From the NCBI GenBank assembly GCA_963818645.1, contig CAWFTF010000020.1, positions 124,001-188,000 on the forward strand: a stretch of DNA of 64,000 nucleotides, in the 5' to 3' direction. Position 1 is the stretch's first letter. Each line of letters begins with the position of its first letter. The DNA is from Gp6-AA40 sp963818645 (GTDB lineage: Bacteria; Acidobacteriota; Vicinamibacteria; Vicinamibacterales; UBA2999). Below the pieces are notes generated by a model. That model saw only the letters and a list, made by a program, of their open reading frames with translations. It ran no database searches and was not told the origin of the DNA. A program made the translations under genes and the position numbers. Of this stretch, positions 19,408 through 26,380 are shown in pieces.

Positions 19408-20249
19408 TTCGCCAGCGTGAAGAGGACCGCCGCCTCTCCACGCTGAGCGATCTTCTCATCGAATAATTTGACGATCGCATCGCGACGCGCGAGGAGTGCC
19501 TGAATCTCGGCCTTCGTCAGGCTCTTGTCCATGGTCTCGGTCAGCTCTGGTGCGGTCAGGCCCCGCATTTTCTCGAGCATGTTTCGATCGATGCGCTCGA
19601 GTTGCTGCGGCTTCAGGAGATCCTTCCCAAGACGGAACGCACGCGTGTGGTCGATCATCCACATCTTCCAATCCGAGGTCCACAGCAGGTTGCCTGCGTT
19701 GCGGTCGCGATTCTGAATCAGCTCGTCGAACACACGCAGGATGTGGATCTGACTGGCCGTCCGCGACGGGTTCGGACCGACCGTGTGCTCCTTCTGGCGC
19801 GCCCCTTCATCCAGAATCACGCCGTCGATCCACCAGGTCATCGCAGCGGGCTTGCCATTGATCTTGCGCTCGACTGACATCGGGACGTTGTCGAGCCCCA
19901 GCAGGCGAGACAAGCGATAGCCCGCGATGTTGTATCGATAGGTATCCTTGAAGTCGACCTCGGTGTTCTTCGGTCCCACTTCAAAGATGGCAAGCGCGAT
20001 GTCCACATCCTGGATCTGGGCGTCATGCGTGACTCGGCCATCCGATAGCGTGACCCGTTTGGCCGACGTGACACCCTTCTTCGTCGACTTCGTCGCCGTG
20101 ATTTTGGCGTTCTGGAGGAAGGATTCCATGTCCCCCAAGGCCAACTGTGGCGGCGCCGCCAGCGCGGCCGTGTCCTGCCCAAGACACGGCCGCACCCCGG
20201 CGATCGTCAGCACCAACGCGAGAGCGAATGAACGTCGAGTCACTGCCAT
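19404..20249 (-). CDS. secreted protein with PI3/PI4-kinase-like catalytic motifs
   Basis: A 281-residue protein with an N-terminal signal peptide (MAVTRRSFALALVLTIAG, cleavage near CLGQ). Residues 180-205 read QNRDRNAGNLL, then MWMIDHTRAF. This matches the catalytic loop (DRxxxN) and metal-binding loop (hDHxxxF) of PI3/PI4-kinase-like and HipA-like kinases, with the usual 12-residue spacing. Residues 55-140 form a plausible N-lobe (VEDIALAIFEVGP-like and YRYNIAGYRLSRLLGL). C-terminal 80 residues are helical. A kinase in the periplasm would need an extracytoplasmic phosphate donor, so ATP use is uncertain. Convergent with the propeller gene. Confidence 0.55.
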   Translation of the reverse strand: MAVTRRSFALALVLTIAGVRPCLGQDTAALAAPPQLALGDMESFLQNAKITATKSTKKGVTSAKRVTLSDGRVTHDAQIQDVDIALAIFEVGPKNTEVDFKDTYRYNIAGYRLSRLLGLDNVPMSVERKINGKPAAMTWWIDGVILDEGARQKEHTVGPNPSRTASQIHILRVFDELIQNRDRNAGNLLWTSDWKMWMIDHTRAFRLGKDLLKPQQLERIDRNMLEKMRGLTAPELTETMDKSLTKAEIQALLARRDAIVKLFDEKIAQRGEAAVLFTLAN

Positions 20250-20312
20250 GACGCTGCTCCTCTGCTGAACGAACTGAGCCCTGGGACGTCAATCCTCCGC
20301 AAACCGTTGGGG

Positions 20313-20940
20313 TTACTTACTGGAGACTCGTACGCGAATCTCGGACGCGGTCATCGCTCCAGCGGCTTCCTTATAGCTGACGCTGACCATGTCACCCGAG
20401 TGAACGAAGGTGGTCAGCGATGTCGTGCCGCCGGCGGCCTTGGTTGCCTTGGTGGCGCCCTTCACGAGAACGTCGGTGTCCGCCGTGATCGCAAAGCTCA
20501 TGTCGTGACCGCCAGCCGCGACTGTCACGTGAGTAGCCGTCACCGACGTGACCTTTCCTTCGGCGATCTTCGTGGGGTTCGAGGGTTCCGCCGAGCCCGG
20601 GCTCCCGACACGCTCGATGTCGAGGGCGTGGTTTCCCGCGTTGTCCGACTTGTAGCGCACCAGCACGGGATTACCAACCTCGAAGAAGTCATTCACCCGT
20701 GGCTTCGGGCTTCCCCGGCTGTTGGCTCTGGACCTCCTTCGCCGCGCGTCGAACTTCGAGGTGTGTATCACTGTTGACGAGGAACGTCATGTCCTGGGTG
20801 CCCACCTTGACGGTCATGGTCGTCGTGGTTACGGCGGTCACGGTTCCGCGCGCTTCCTTGGTCTGGGCGCTGACCGGCAGGGCCATACATCCCAGGAAGG
20901 CCACGGTCGCGACGAGAATGACAAGTCGGTTGATGTTCAT
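20313..20940 (-). CDS. secreted protein with two repeated beta-domains, frameshift between them
   Basis: The ATG at 20940 follows GGAGGAGAGAG and opens a signal peptide (MNINRLVILVATVAFLG, ending ALPVSAQ). Domain 1 is GTVTAVTTTTMTVKVGTQDM, then TFLVNSDTHLEV. Domain 2, in another frame, repeats the pattern: GKVTSVTATHVTVAAGGHDM, then SFAITADTDVLVKG. A 1-nt change at about 20702-20712 (near ACGGGTGAATGAC) joins EVQSQQPGKPEATG to VNDFFEVGNPVLVRYKS. The internal duplication argues strongly that this is one gene. DUF5666-like OB-type folds are plausible. Function unknown; no catalytic motif. Confidence 0.7.
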
Positions 20941-21059
20941 CTCTCTCTCCTCCGGTTTCTTTGCGTCGTATATACGGACATAACGCGAGAAATACAATGG
21001 GCGAACGCTTTGCGCGCCCCGATGGGTGGCCGAGCGCGCAAGACGATGCGGCTCAACGG

Positions 21060-21165
21060 GTTGGCTGGGTGAACTGAGTTAACTGAGTGGGCTCGGTGGA
21101 CTGGATAGCTCGGTGGACTGGGTGGTTCTGGGTGGTTACGCAGCAACCGAGCAACCGATCTAACC
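21060..21165. repeat. degenerate CTGAGT/GGTGGACTG repeats upstream of regulator gene
   Basis: The 234-bp gap 20941-21174 holds a run of short degenerate repeats (AACTGAG, TTAACTG, CGGTGGACTG twice, GGGTGGTT twice), with period mostly 7-9 nt. The rest of the gap (20941-21059) shows no clear motif beyond the probable promoter of the leftward gene. Confidence 0.5.
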
Positions 21166-21174
21166 TAGCGACCC

Positions 21175-21690
21175 ATGGATCGACGCACCGGTTCACCCGT
21201 ACGACGCTTCGGTGCCTTCGAGCTCGATCTCGAGGCAGAACGCCTTCTCAAGAGCGGTCGCACCATTCGCATCCAGCCGCAACCCTTTCGGCTGCTGTGC
21301 CTTCTGACGAATCGCCCCGGGCTGCTCGTGACCCGGGAGGAGATCCAGGCGGCGCTGTGGGCCGGCGATACCTTCGTGGACTTCGATCAGGGCGTGAACT
21401 TCGCGATCAAGCAGGTTCGCGACGCGCTTGGGGATAGCGCCGAAGACTCGCTTTACGTTCAAACGGTGCCGAAACGCGGCTACCGCTTTCTGGCGCCTGT
21501 TGAAACCGGGCCCGAACCGGTGGAACCTGTCATAGCCGGGTCGGTGGACCCGTATCTTCAGAAGGCGATCTGGGCGAACATCGTCGAGCTCCGTCTTGCG
21601 GACAATCGACGACGGCAGCACCTGACATGGCTGGCGATCGCCCTGGGTTGCCTGGCAATCGCGGTCGTCGTGCTGCTGCTGATCAGGTAG
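21175..21690 (+). CDS. ToxR/CadC-like winged-helix regulator with C-terminal membrane anchor
   Basis: A 171-residue protein. The winged-helix (Trans_reg_C) domain is at residues 8-105: FGAFELDLEAERLLKSG, QPFRLLCLLTNRPG, and VDFDQGVNFAIKQVRDALGD with the terminal wing VPKRGYRF. One transmembrane helix closes the protein (WLAIALGCLAIAVVVLLLI, about 150-169). Typical acidobacterial relatives continue into long TPR or propeller domains outside the membrane; this one ends right after the helix. It is therefore a membrane-tethered DNA-binding domain with no sensor of its own; a partner may do the sensing. Convergent with the rhomboid-like gene. Confidence 0.82.
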   Translation: MDRRTGSPVRRFGAFELDLEAERLLKSGRTIRIQPQPFRLLCLLTNRPGLLVTREEIQAALWAGDTFVDFDQGVNFAIKQVRDALGDSAEDSLYVQTVPKRGYRFLAPVETGPEPVEPVIAGSVDPYLQKAIWANIVELRLADNRRRQHLTWLAIALGCLAIAVVVLLLIR

Positions 21691-21695
21691 CGGGT

Positions 21696-22998
21696 CTACT
21701 GCTGAATGGGTGCGGTGGCGGTCGCTAGTGCGATCAAGGCAGAGTGCTCGGCGGCGTCTGCCTGCTGAAGCGCCCGTGGTCGACCGGCACGCAGACCTTC
21801 GGCCCGGAGTCGCCAACTATCCTGGCGCAGCTTCAAGTACTCGGACGCCTTCTCGACCATCGGCCAGTGTTCAGCGGGAACGTTGTCGAGAGCGACCAGT
21901 TGCGTCTGAATCGACTGCAACTCGCCGACAATCCGATCCGCGAGTTTCGCGAGTTCCTGGGCGCTCAGCCGGCCAGATTTGAATCGATCCACGGCGGTGT
22001 CGTAGGTGCGCGCGGTGCGCTCCTCGCCTTCTTTGACCTTGGCCACCTCACCGCTCACGTCGGCGAGCCCGCGCAGAGGCGCGGCAAGCGCGACGACGAT
22101 CGCAACCGTCGCAGCGACGACCGCGGCAACGCGGCGAGCCGGCGGCTTGTCCGTGATCACTCGACCGGCGATGAGCATCCCTCCGGTAAACCCGACGACG
22201 AACCCGGCCTGCATGGCCTCGCTGAAGATGCCCTCCATCAGTGCGTTGTAGACGAGGAACACGGCTACCCCTGGCCAGAGGCCCTTGAGGACACGCACGG
22301 GAACCGTCAGCGAAGCACGCTGGGCCAGGCCGAGCACCAGTGTCGCCAACAACAAACCGTAGATGCCGAAGATCGCTCCGGCGGCACCAGCCTGAACCGA
22401 CACAGGATGAAGCGTCAGGCTCCACACGCCAGCGAGCACGCCAGACGCAACGTAGACCGCGGCAAACGCGAGCCTTCCGACCAGCCGCTCGACAAGCAGA
22501 CCGACCTGCACGAGACCAGCGATCTCCGCGATCAGATGGATGACGCCGACGTGAACGAACATCGCGGTGCCGAGGCGCCACCACTCGTCATTGGTCGTGC
22601 GCGTCCCGATGCTGCCGCCCCAATCGACGAGCGTGCGTGGGTCGCCGAGGCTGCCGCTACCCGCAAGAAGCAGGACGAAGACCACGAGGTAGGTGACGAC
22701 GATGGCGGGGGTGACGAGCGCCCATTTGGTTCGCGCCTTCACGGCTCGATAGAACGCCTCGCCTCCTTTGGGCGGCTTCGCAATCGTGTCCTTGATGAAG
22801 ACCAGATCCGTCGACGACGGCCTGCCCGAATTTCAGCCGCTCCTCAGGCGACATGCCTCGCAGCACGAGACCGAGGACCACCGTCACGACGACGAGGATG
22901 GCGACCACGTCTTCATAGATCGTCAAGACGTGTGCCACGCTCGGCCGCAAAAGATACGGACTTTTCGACGGTTGCGCCGTGACCTTCGCCCTGCGCAT
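21696..22998 (-). CDS. rhomboid-family membrane protein lacking catalytic Ser/His, frameshift near N-terminus
   Basis: The main frame (GTG 22742) shows rhomboid topology: TM1, then EWWRLGTAMFVHVGVIHL (the WR and H-rich helix), helix 4 with QAGAAGAIFG, and later helices ending GFVVGFTGGMLIAG. The active-site GxSG is GAAG (codon 22380-22382 is Ala), and the usual His of the last helix is absent (EAMQAGFVVG). About 110 C-terminal residues are soluble and helical. Upstream, YEDVVAILVVVTVVLGLVL and MSPEERLKFGQAVV lie in another frame, followed after about 22805-22820 by DLVFIKDTIAKPPKGGEAFY leading into VKARTKWALV. One indel there joins them. Start may be 22998 (ATG) or 22938 (GTG). Probable pseudoprotease. 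Confidence 0.75.
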
Positions 22999-23060
22999 TG
23001 CAGATGTCGATCACGCCGACCAGCTTTGTAAGTGCCCGGCTGTGCGGGACCACGGACAGG

Positions 23061-23441
23061 TCACGCGTACTGGGGCGGCACGTCCGGCATCTGCCGGATT
23101 TCAAGCTCGCCGTCATACGATGGTCCGAGCACGTCTGCGTGCAGCTGCATGAAGCGCCTGCCCCTTTCGATTGCCTCCTCCTTCGACTTGCACTGCAGGA
23201 CGGCGTAACCGCCAATCACTTCCTTGGCCTCGCTGAAAGGACCGTCAGTGACGGTCAGCTTCCCCTGCCTCACGTTGATGAGTGCGCCCTTCGACGTGGG
23301 AAGCAGACCGCCGATATCGAGAAGCACACCGGCCTTGATCATTTCCTCCGACAATTTGCCAACGGCAGCCATCAGCTCAGGCGTGGGCGGAGCGCCGGCC
23401 TCGTAGTTCCTATCCGCTTTGACGATCATCATGAAACGCAT
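23061..23441 (-). CDS. YCII-related (DGPF) protein
   Basis: A 126-residue dimeric alpha/beta-barrel protein. ATG 23441 is preferred because GGAGGGGAG lies just upstream and the product then begins with the family's MRFMMIVKAD. Motifs are LLPTSKGALINVR and TDGPFSEAKEVIGGYAVL, the DGPF signature, with the His/Asp region LQHADVLG-like near the end. Some members are tied to sigma factors (ECF41-type operons) but none is adjacent here. Biochemical role unknown. Confidence 0.9.
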   Translation of the reverse strand: MRFMMIVKADRNYEAGAPPTPELMAAVGKLSEEMIKAGVLLDIGGLLPTSKGALINVRQGKLTVTDGPFSEAKEVIGGYAVLQCKSKEEAIERGRRFMQLHADVLGPSYDGELEIRQMPDVPPQYA

Positions 23442-23543
23442 GTGACTCCCCTCCCTGTCAGCACGTCGAACGAGGAGGCGCCCGATCGACAACGAATATC
23501 TACGGCTCTGATCTATGCTAGGGCCGCCAGAAAGGGAATCGGC

Positions 23544-24462
23544 ATGATGAGAGCCCTTGGGAACATGGTCACGGTCCTAGGTTCTGCTCGTCGCGGCCGC
23601 GACTCCGGCAGTGGCTCAGGAGATCGATTTCACCGGATCCTGGGTGCCCATCTATCACGAGGACGGACCCGAGCGGCTGCCCGGACCCGAGTTGGCCGAC
23701 TACCTCGGGCTCCCCATCAACGACGCGGCGCGCCTGCGCGCTGACAGCTACGACGCAGACCGCATATCGGCCGTCAGTGAATACCAGTGCCGGCAGCACG
23801 CGGCCGACTACGGAGACCGCGGGCTGGCCAACATGCGGGTGACGACTGATTACGATTCGCTGGCCCAGCGGATGTCGGCGATCCACACTCGCATCAATTT
23901 TCACGACGCGGAGCGCACGATCTACCTCGACGGACGACCGCATCCGCCAGCGGATGCGCCCCACAGTTGGAGCGGCTTCTCCACCGCCGTCTGGATGGGG
24001 AACATGCTGCGCATTCGGACGACGCACCTCAAGGCGTACTACATCCGCCGCAACGGCGTACCGAGTAGCGACCGTCGCACCCTGACTGAGTACTGGGTCC
24101 GCCATGGAGACCTGCTCACAGTCGTGTCGCTCACCGACGACCCGGTGTTCCTGACCGAGCGTCTGGTCCGAAGCCAGTCGTGGACGATCGACTCAGGACA
24201 ACGCCTCGGTTCGAACTGGTGTGACTACGCCGCCGAGTTGCCGCTCGGAGAAGGCGTCATCCCTCATTGGCTGCCCGGGACCAATCCGTACCTGAGGGAA
24301 TTCTCCGGGTGGTACGGCATTCCGTTCGAGGCCACGCGAGGTGGCGCCGAGACGATGTACCCGGAGTATCGTCAGAAGTTGAAGCAGACCTTCTCCACGC
24401 TCGATCGCTGCGGGCGGTACTGCACGTGCTTCAACGTCAACGCCGGATGTAACGTCCGCTGA
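23544..24462 (+). CDS. YHED-family secreted protein, cassette A (frameshift in signal peptide)
   Basis: Family described here from the window. The mature part begins QEIDFTGSWVPIYHEDGPER and contains LPGPELADYLGLPINDAARL, YLDGRPHPP, SWSGFSTAVW, YYIRRNGVPSSDRRTLTEYW and DDPVFLTERLV. The same order recurs in the fusion at 31915 and the gene at 38936. GTG 23611 starts the mature frame, but upstream codons (LLVAAATPAVAQ) form the end of a signal peptide whose beginning (MMRALGNMVTVL, ATG 23544 or 23565) is one base out of frame; a 1-nt indel at about 23577-23585 repairs it. Periplasmic or secreted, no known catalytic motif. First gene of a three-gene run; the MBL gene follows after 6 nt. Confidence 0.75.
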
Positions 24463-24468
24463 GCTCAC

Positions 24469-25434
24469 ATGCGGCGACTTCTCCCAACCCTTGCACTCGC
24501 GCTCGCGCCATTCGCGAGCCTGGCCGCACAGCAGCCCTCGGGCGGCGCGCAGTTGAATGTCATTCCCGTGCAGGGCAGGGTTCACATGATCTCGGGCGCG
24601 GGCGTCAACATCACTGTCCATGTCGGGAAGTACGGTGTCCTGCTCGTCGATACACCGCAGCCCTCCGCGGCCCCGCGCGTGATGGAGGAGATTCGAAAGC
24701 TTTCGAGCCTGCCGATCCGGTGGGTCATCAACACCAGCAGCAGCCCCGAGCAGGTGGCTGGAAATGCGGTGCTCGTGGCCCCGTTCACCGGACGAGGCGG
24801 CGGGGGGGCGCCGTTCGGATTCGTCGGCCTCGGCCGCCCGTCGATCGTGGCGCATGAGAACGTGCTCAATCGTCTGTCGAATCCGCCGGCCGGCGGCACA
24901 CCCGCCCCCGCTGACGCGCTGCCAACCACGACCTACTTTCTTCCCTCGATGGACTTCTCCAATGGAGAAGCCATCGTCCTGTATCACGAACCCGCGGCAC
25001 ACACCGACAGCGATAGCGTCGTGCTGTTTCGCGGGTCCGACGTGATCAGCACTGGCGCGATCTTCACACCTGGTCGCTACCCGATGATCGACGTCGGAAG
25101 TGGTGGAAGCGTCCAGGGGCTGATCGCAGCACTGACCAACATTCTCCTGCTCGCCGTCCCCGAAGGGTTCGCGTCCGGGGGAACGCTGATCGTCCCGGCA
25201 CGTGGACGCATCTGCGAGGAAACCGATGTCGCCGAGTTCCGCGACATGGTCGTGATCATTCGTGATCGCGTGCGGGATCTAATCGCCAAGGGGATGACGT
25301 GGGAGCAGATCAAGGCGTCGCACCCCTCACGCGACTACGACACGGAGTACGGCGCCAGCGCAGCGGACGCGGATCGATTCGTCGAGTCGATCTATCGCAG
25401 CCTCACACAACCGCAGCGCGGAGGACGCGGATGA
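24469..25434 (+). CDS. secreted MBL-fold protein with degenerate metal site, cassette A
   Basis: A 321-residue protein with signal peptide (MRRLLPTLALALAPFASLAA). The metallo-beta-lactamase fold is recognisable: IPVQGRVHMISGAGVNITV, GVLLVDTPQPSA, RWVINTSSSPEQVAGN, YHEPAAHTDSDSVVLF, VGSGGSVQGLIAALTNIL and LIVPARGRI. At residues 88-95 the zinc motif HxHxDH of the two paralogues is replaced by TSSSPEQ, and the GHGR of the paralogues reads ARGR. It has probably lost zinc hydrolase activity and may bind substrate or partner. It lies between the YHED and EDW genes, with ATGA overlap to the latter. Confidence 0.85.
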   Translation: MRRLLPTLALALAPFASLAAQQPSGGAQLNVIPVQGRVHMISGAGVNITVHVGKYGVLLVDTPQPSAAPRVMEEIRKLSSLPIRWVINTSSSPEQVAGNAVLVAPFTGRGGGGAPFGFVGLGRPSIVAHENVLNRLSNPPAGGTPAPADALPTTTYFLPSMDFSNGEAIVLYHEPAAHTDSDSVVLFRGSDVISTGAIFTPGRYPMIDVGSGGSVQGLIAALTNILLLAVPEGFASGGTLIVPARGRICEETDVAEFRDMVVIIRDRVRDLIAKGMTWEQIKASHPSRDYDTEYGASAADADRFVESIYRSLTQPQRGGRG

Positions 25435-26246
25435 CGACCGCTCTCTGGCGCGGGCTGATCGTCACCGTTCTCCTGGCTGTCGGGACGCCGGTCTCGGCAC
25501 AACCGCCTCAGGGGCGAGGCGGCCGCGGAGGGCCGCCACCAACCCCGCGCGCATCCGCTCCAGTGGATTTCACCGGCAACTGGGTCTCGATCGTCAGCGA
25601 AGACTGGCGATGGCGGATGATCACGCCACCGAAAGGTGACTACGCCAACATTCCGCTGAATGCGGCAGCCCGCGAGATCGCAGACACCTGGGATCCCGTG
25701 CGCGACGAAGGAGCCGGCGAACAGTGTAAGGGCTATGCCGCACCAGCCATCATGCGCGAGCCCACACGCTTGCGCATCTCGTGGACGGACGATTACACGC
25801 TGAAGATCGAAACCGACGCCGGCATGCAGACGCGAATGCTTCAGTTCGCGCGCCCGGACGCTCCGCAGAGCGCGCCCCCGGCGACCGTGGGGCAGCGTTC
25901 GTGGCAGGGCGCCTCCGTTGCACGCTGGGAACCGCCACCGCAAGGCGGTCGAGGGTTGGGACTGGGCCTGGCGCCTCGGGCCGGCACGCAAGGACGGTCG
26001 CTCGAAGTCGTCACCACTCAGATTCGTCCGGGTTACTTGAGGAAGAACGGTGTGCCGTTCAGCGAGAACGCGTCGGTCACCGAGTACTTCGATCTCTTTC
26101 CGGAACCCGACGGCCCGGACTGGTTCGTCGTGACGACGAGTGTCAGGGATCCGCTGTACCTCGGCGAGCCATGGGTGACGACGAGCCATTTCAAGAAGGA
26201 ACCCGACGCCTCGAAGTGGAATCCAACGCCGTGTCAGGTTCGATAG
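25431..26246 (+). CDS. EDW-family secreted protein, cassette A
   Basis: ATG 25431 overlaps the MBL stop (ATGA), so translation is coupled. A signal peptide ends VSAQ, then comes a Gly/Arg/Pro-rich linker (PPQGRGGRGGPPPTPR). The conserved core is PVDFTGNWVSIVSEDWRWRM, PPKGDYANIPLN, ADTWDP, LRISWTDDYTLKIETDAG, GYLRKNGVPFSENASVTEYF, DWFVVTTSVRDPLYLGEPWV and WNPTPC. The gene at 36980 has the same core. The RKNGVPxS/TEYF/DPLYL segment is also shared with the YHED family, so the two families are probably distant relatives. No catalytic motif recognised; probably periplasmic. Confidence 0.85.
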   Translation: MTTALWRGLIVTVLLAVGTPVSAQPPQGRGGRGGPPPTPRASAPVDFTGNWVSIVSEDWRWRMITPPKGDYANIPLNAAAREIADTWDPVRDEGAGEQCKGYAAPAIMREPTRLRISWTDDYTLKIETDAGMQTRMLQFARPDAPQSAPPATVGQRSWQGASVARWEPPPQGGRGLGLGLAPRAGTQGRSLEVVTTQIRPGYLRKNGVPFSENASVTEYFDLFPEPDGPDWFVVTTSVRDPLYLGEPWVTTSHFKKEPDASKWNPTPCQVR

Positions 26247-26249
26247 CGA

Positions 26250-26374
26250 CGGCGCACCTCCATTCGCTTATCGAGTTGCAGGTGAGCGGAACAGGCGATC
26301 CCGCGCGGTCGAAGCATGGATATCTTCAACGCGTTGAACGCGTCGTCAAGTTCAGCGCGCAGTTCGACTACTGA
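26250..26374 (+). pseudogene. remnant of a TonB-dependent receptor C-terminus
   Basis: Between the EDW gene and the PQQ dehydrogenase, one frame reads MDIFNALNASSSS and another ends VKFSAQFDY before a TGA at 26372. The receptors in this window end in VSIDFFNALNSN... and KFTVTYDF, so both pieces match the last about 60 residues of such a receptor with an internal deletion and frame change. Nothing of the plug or main barrel remains. It suggests that cassette A once adjoined a receptor, as cassette B still does. Confidence 0.5.
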
Positions 26375-26380
26375 AGGAGG

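Noticed and set aside
20313..20940. Two separate overlapping genes
   Set aside because: Only the first has a signal peptide and ribosome-binding site, and the two domains are internal repeats of each other; one frameshifted gene is simpler.
21744..22982. 412-codon open frame on the plus strand opposite the rhomboid-like gene
   Set aside because: Asp/Arg/His-rich shadow; the opposite strand has clear membrane helices and rhomboid motifs.
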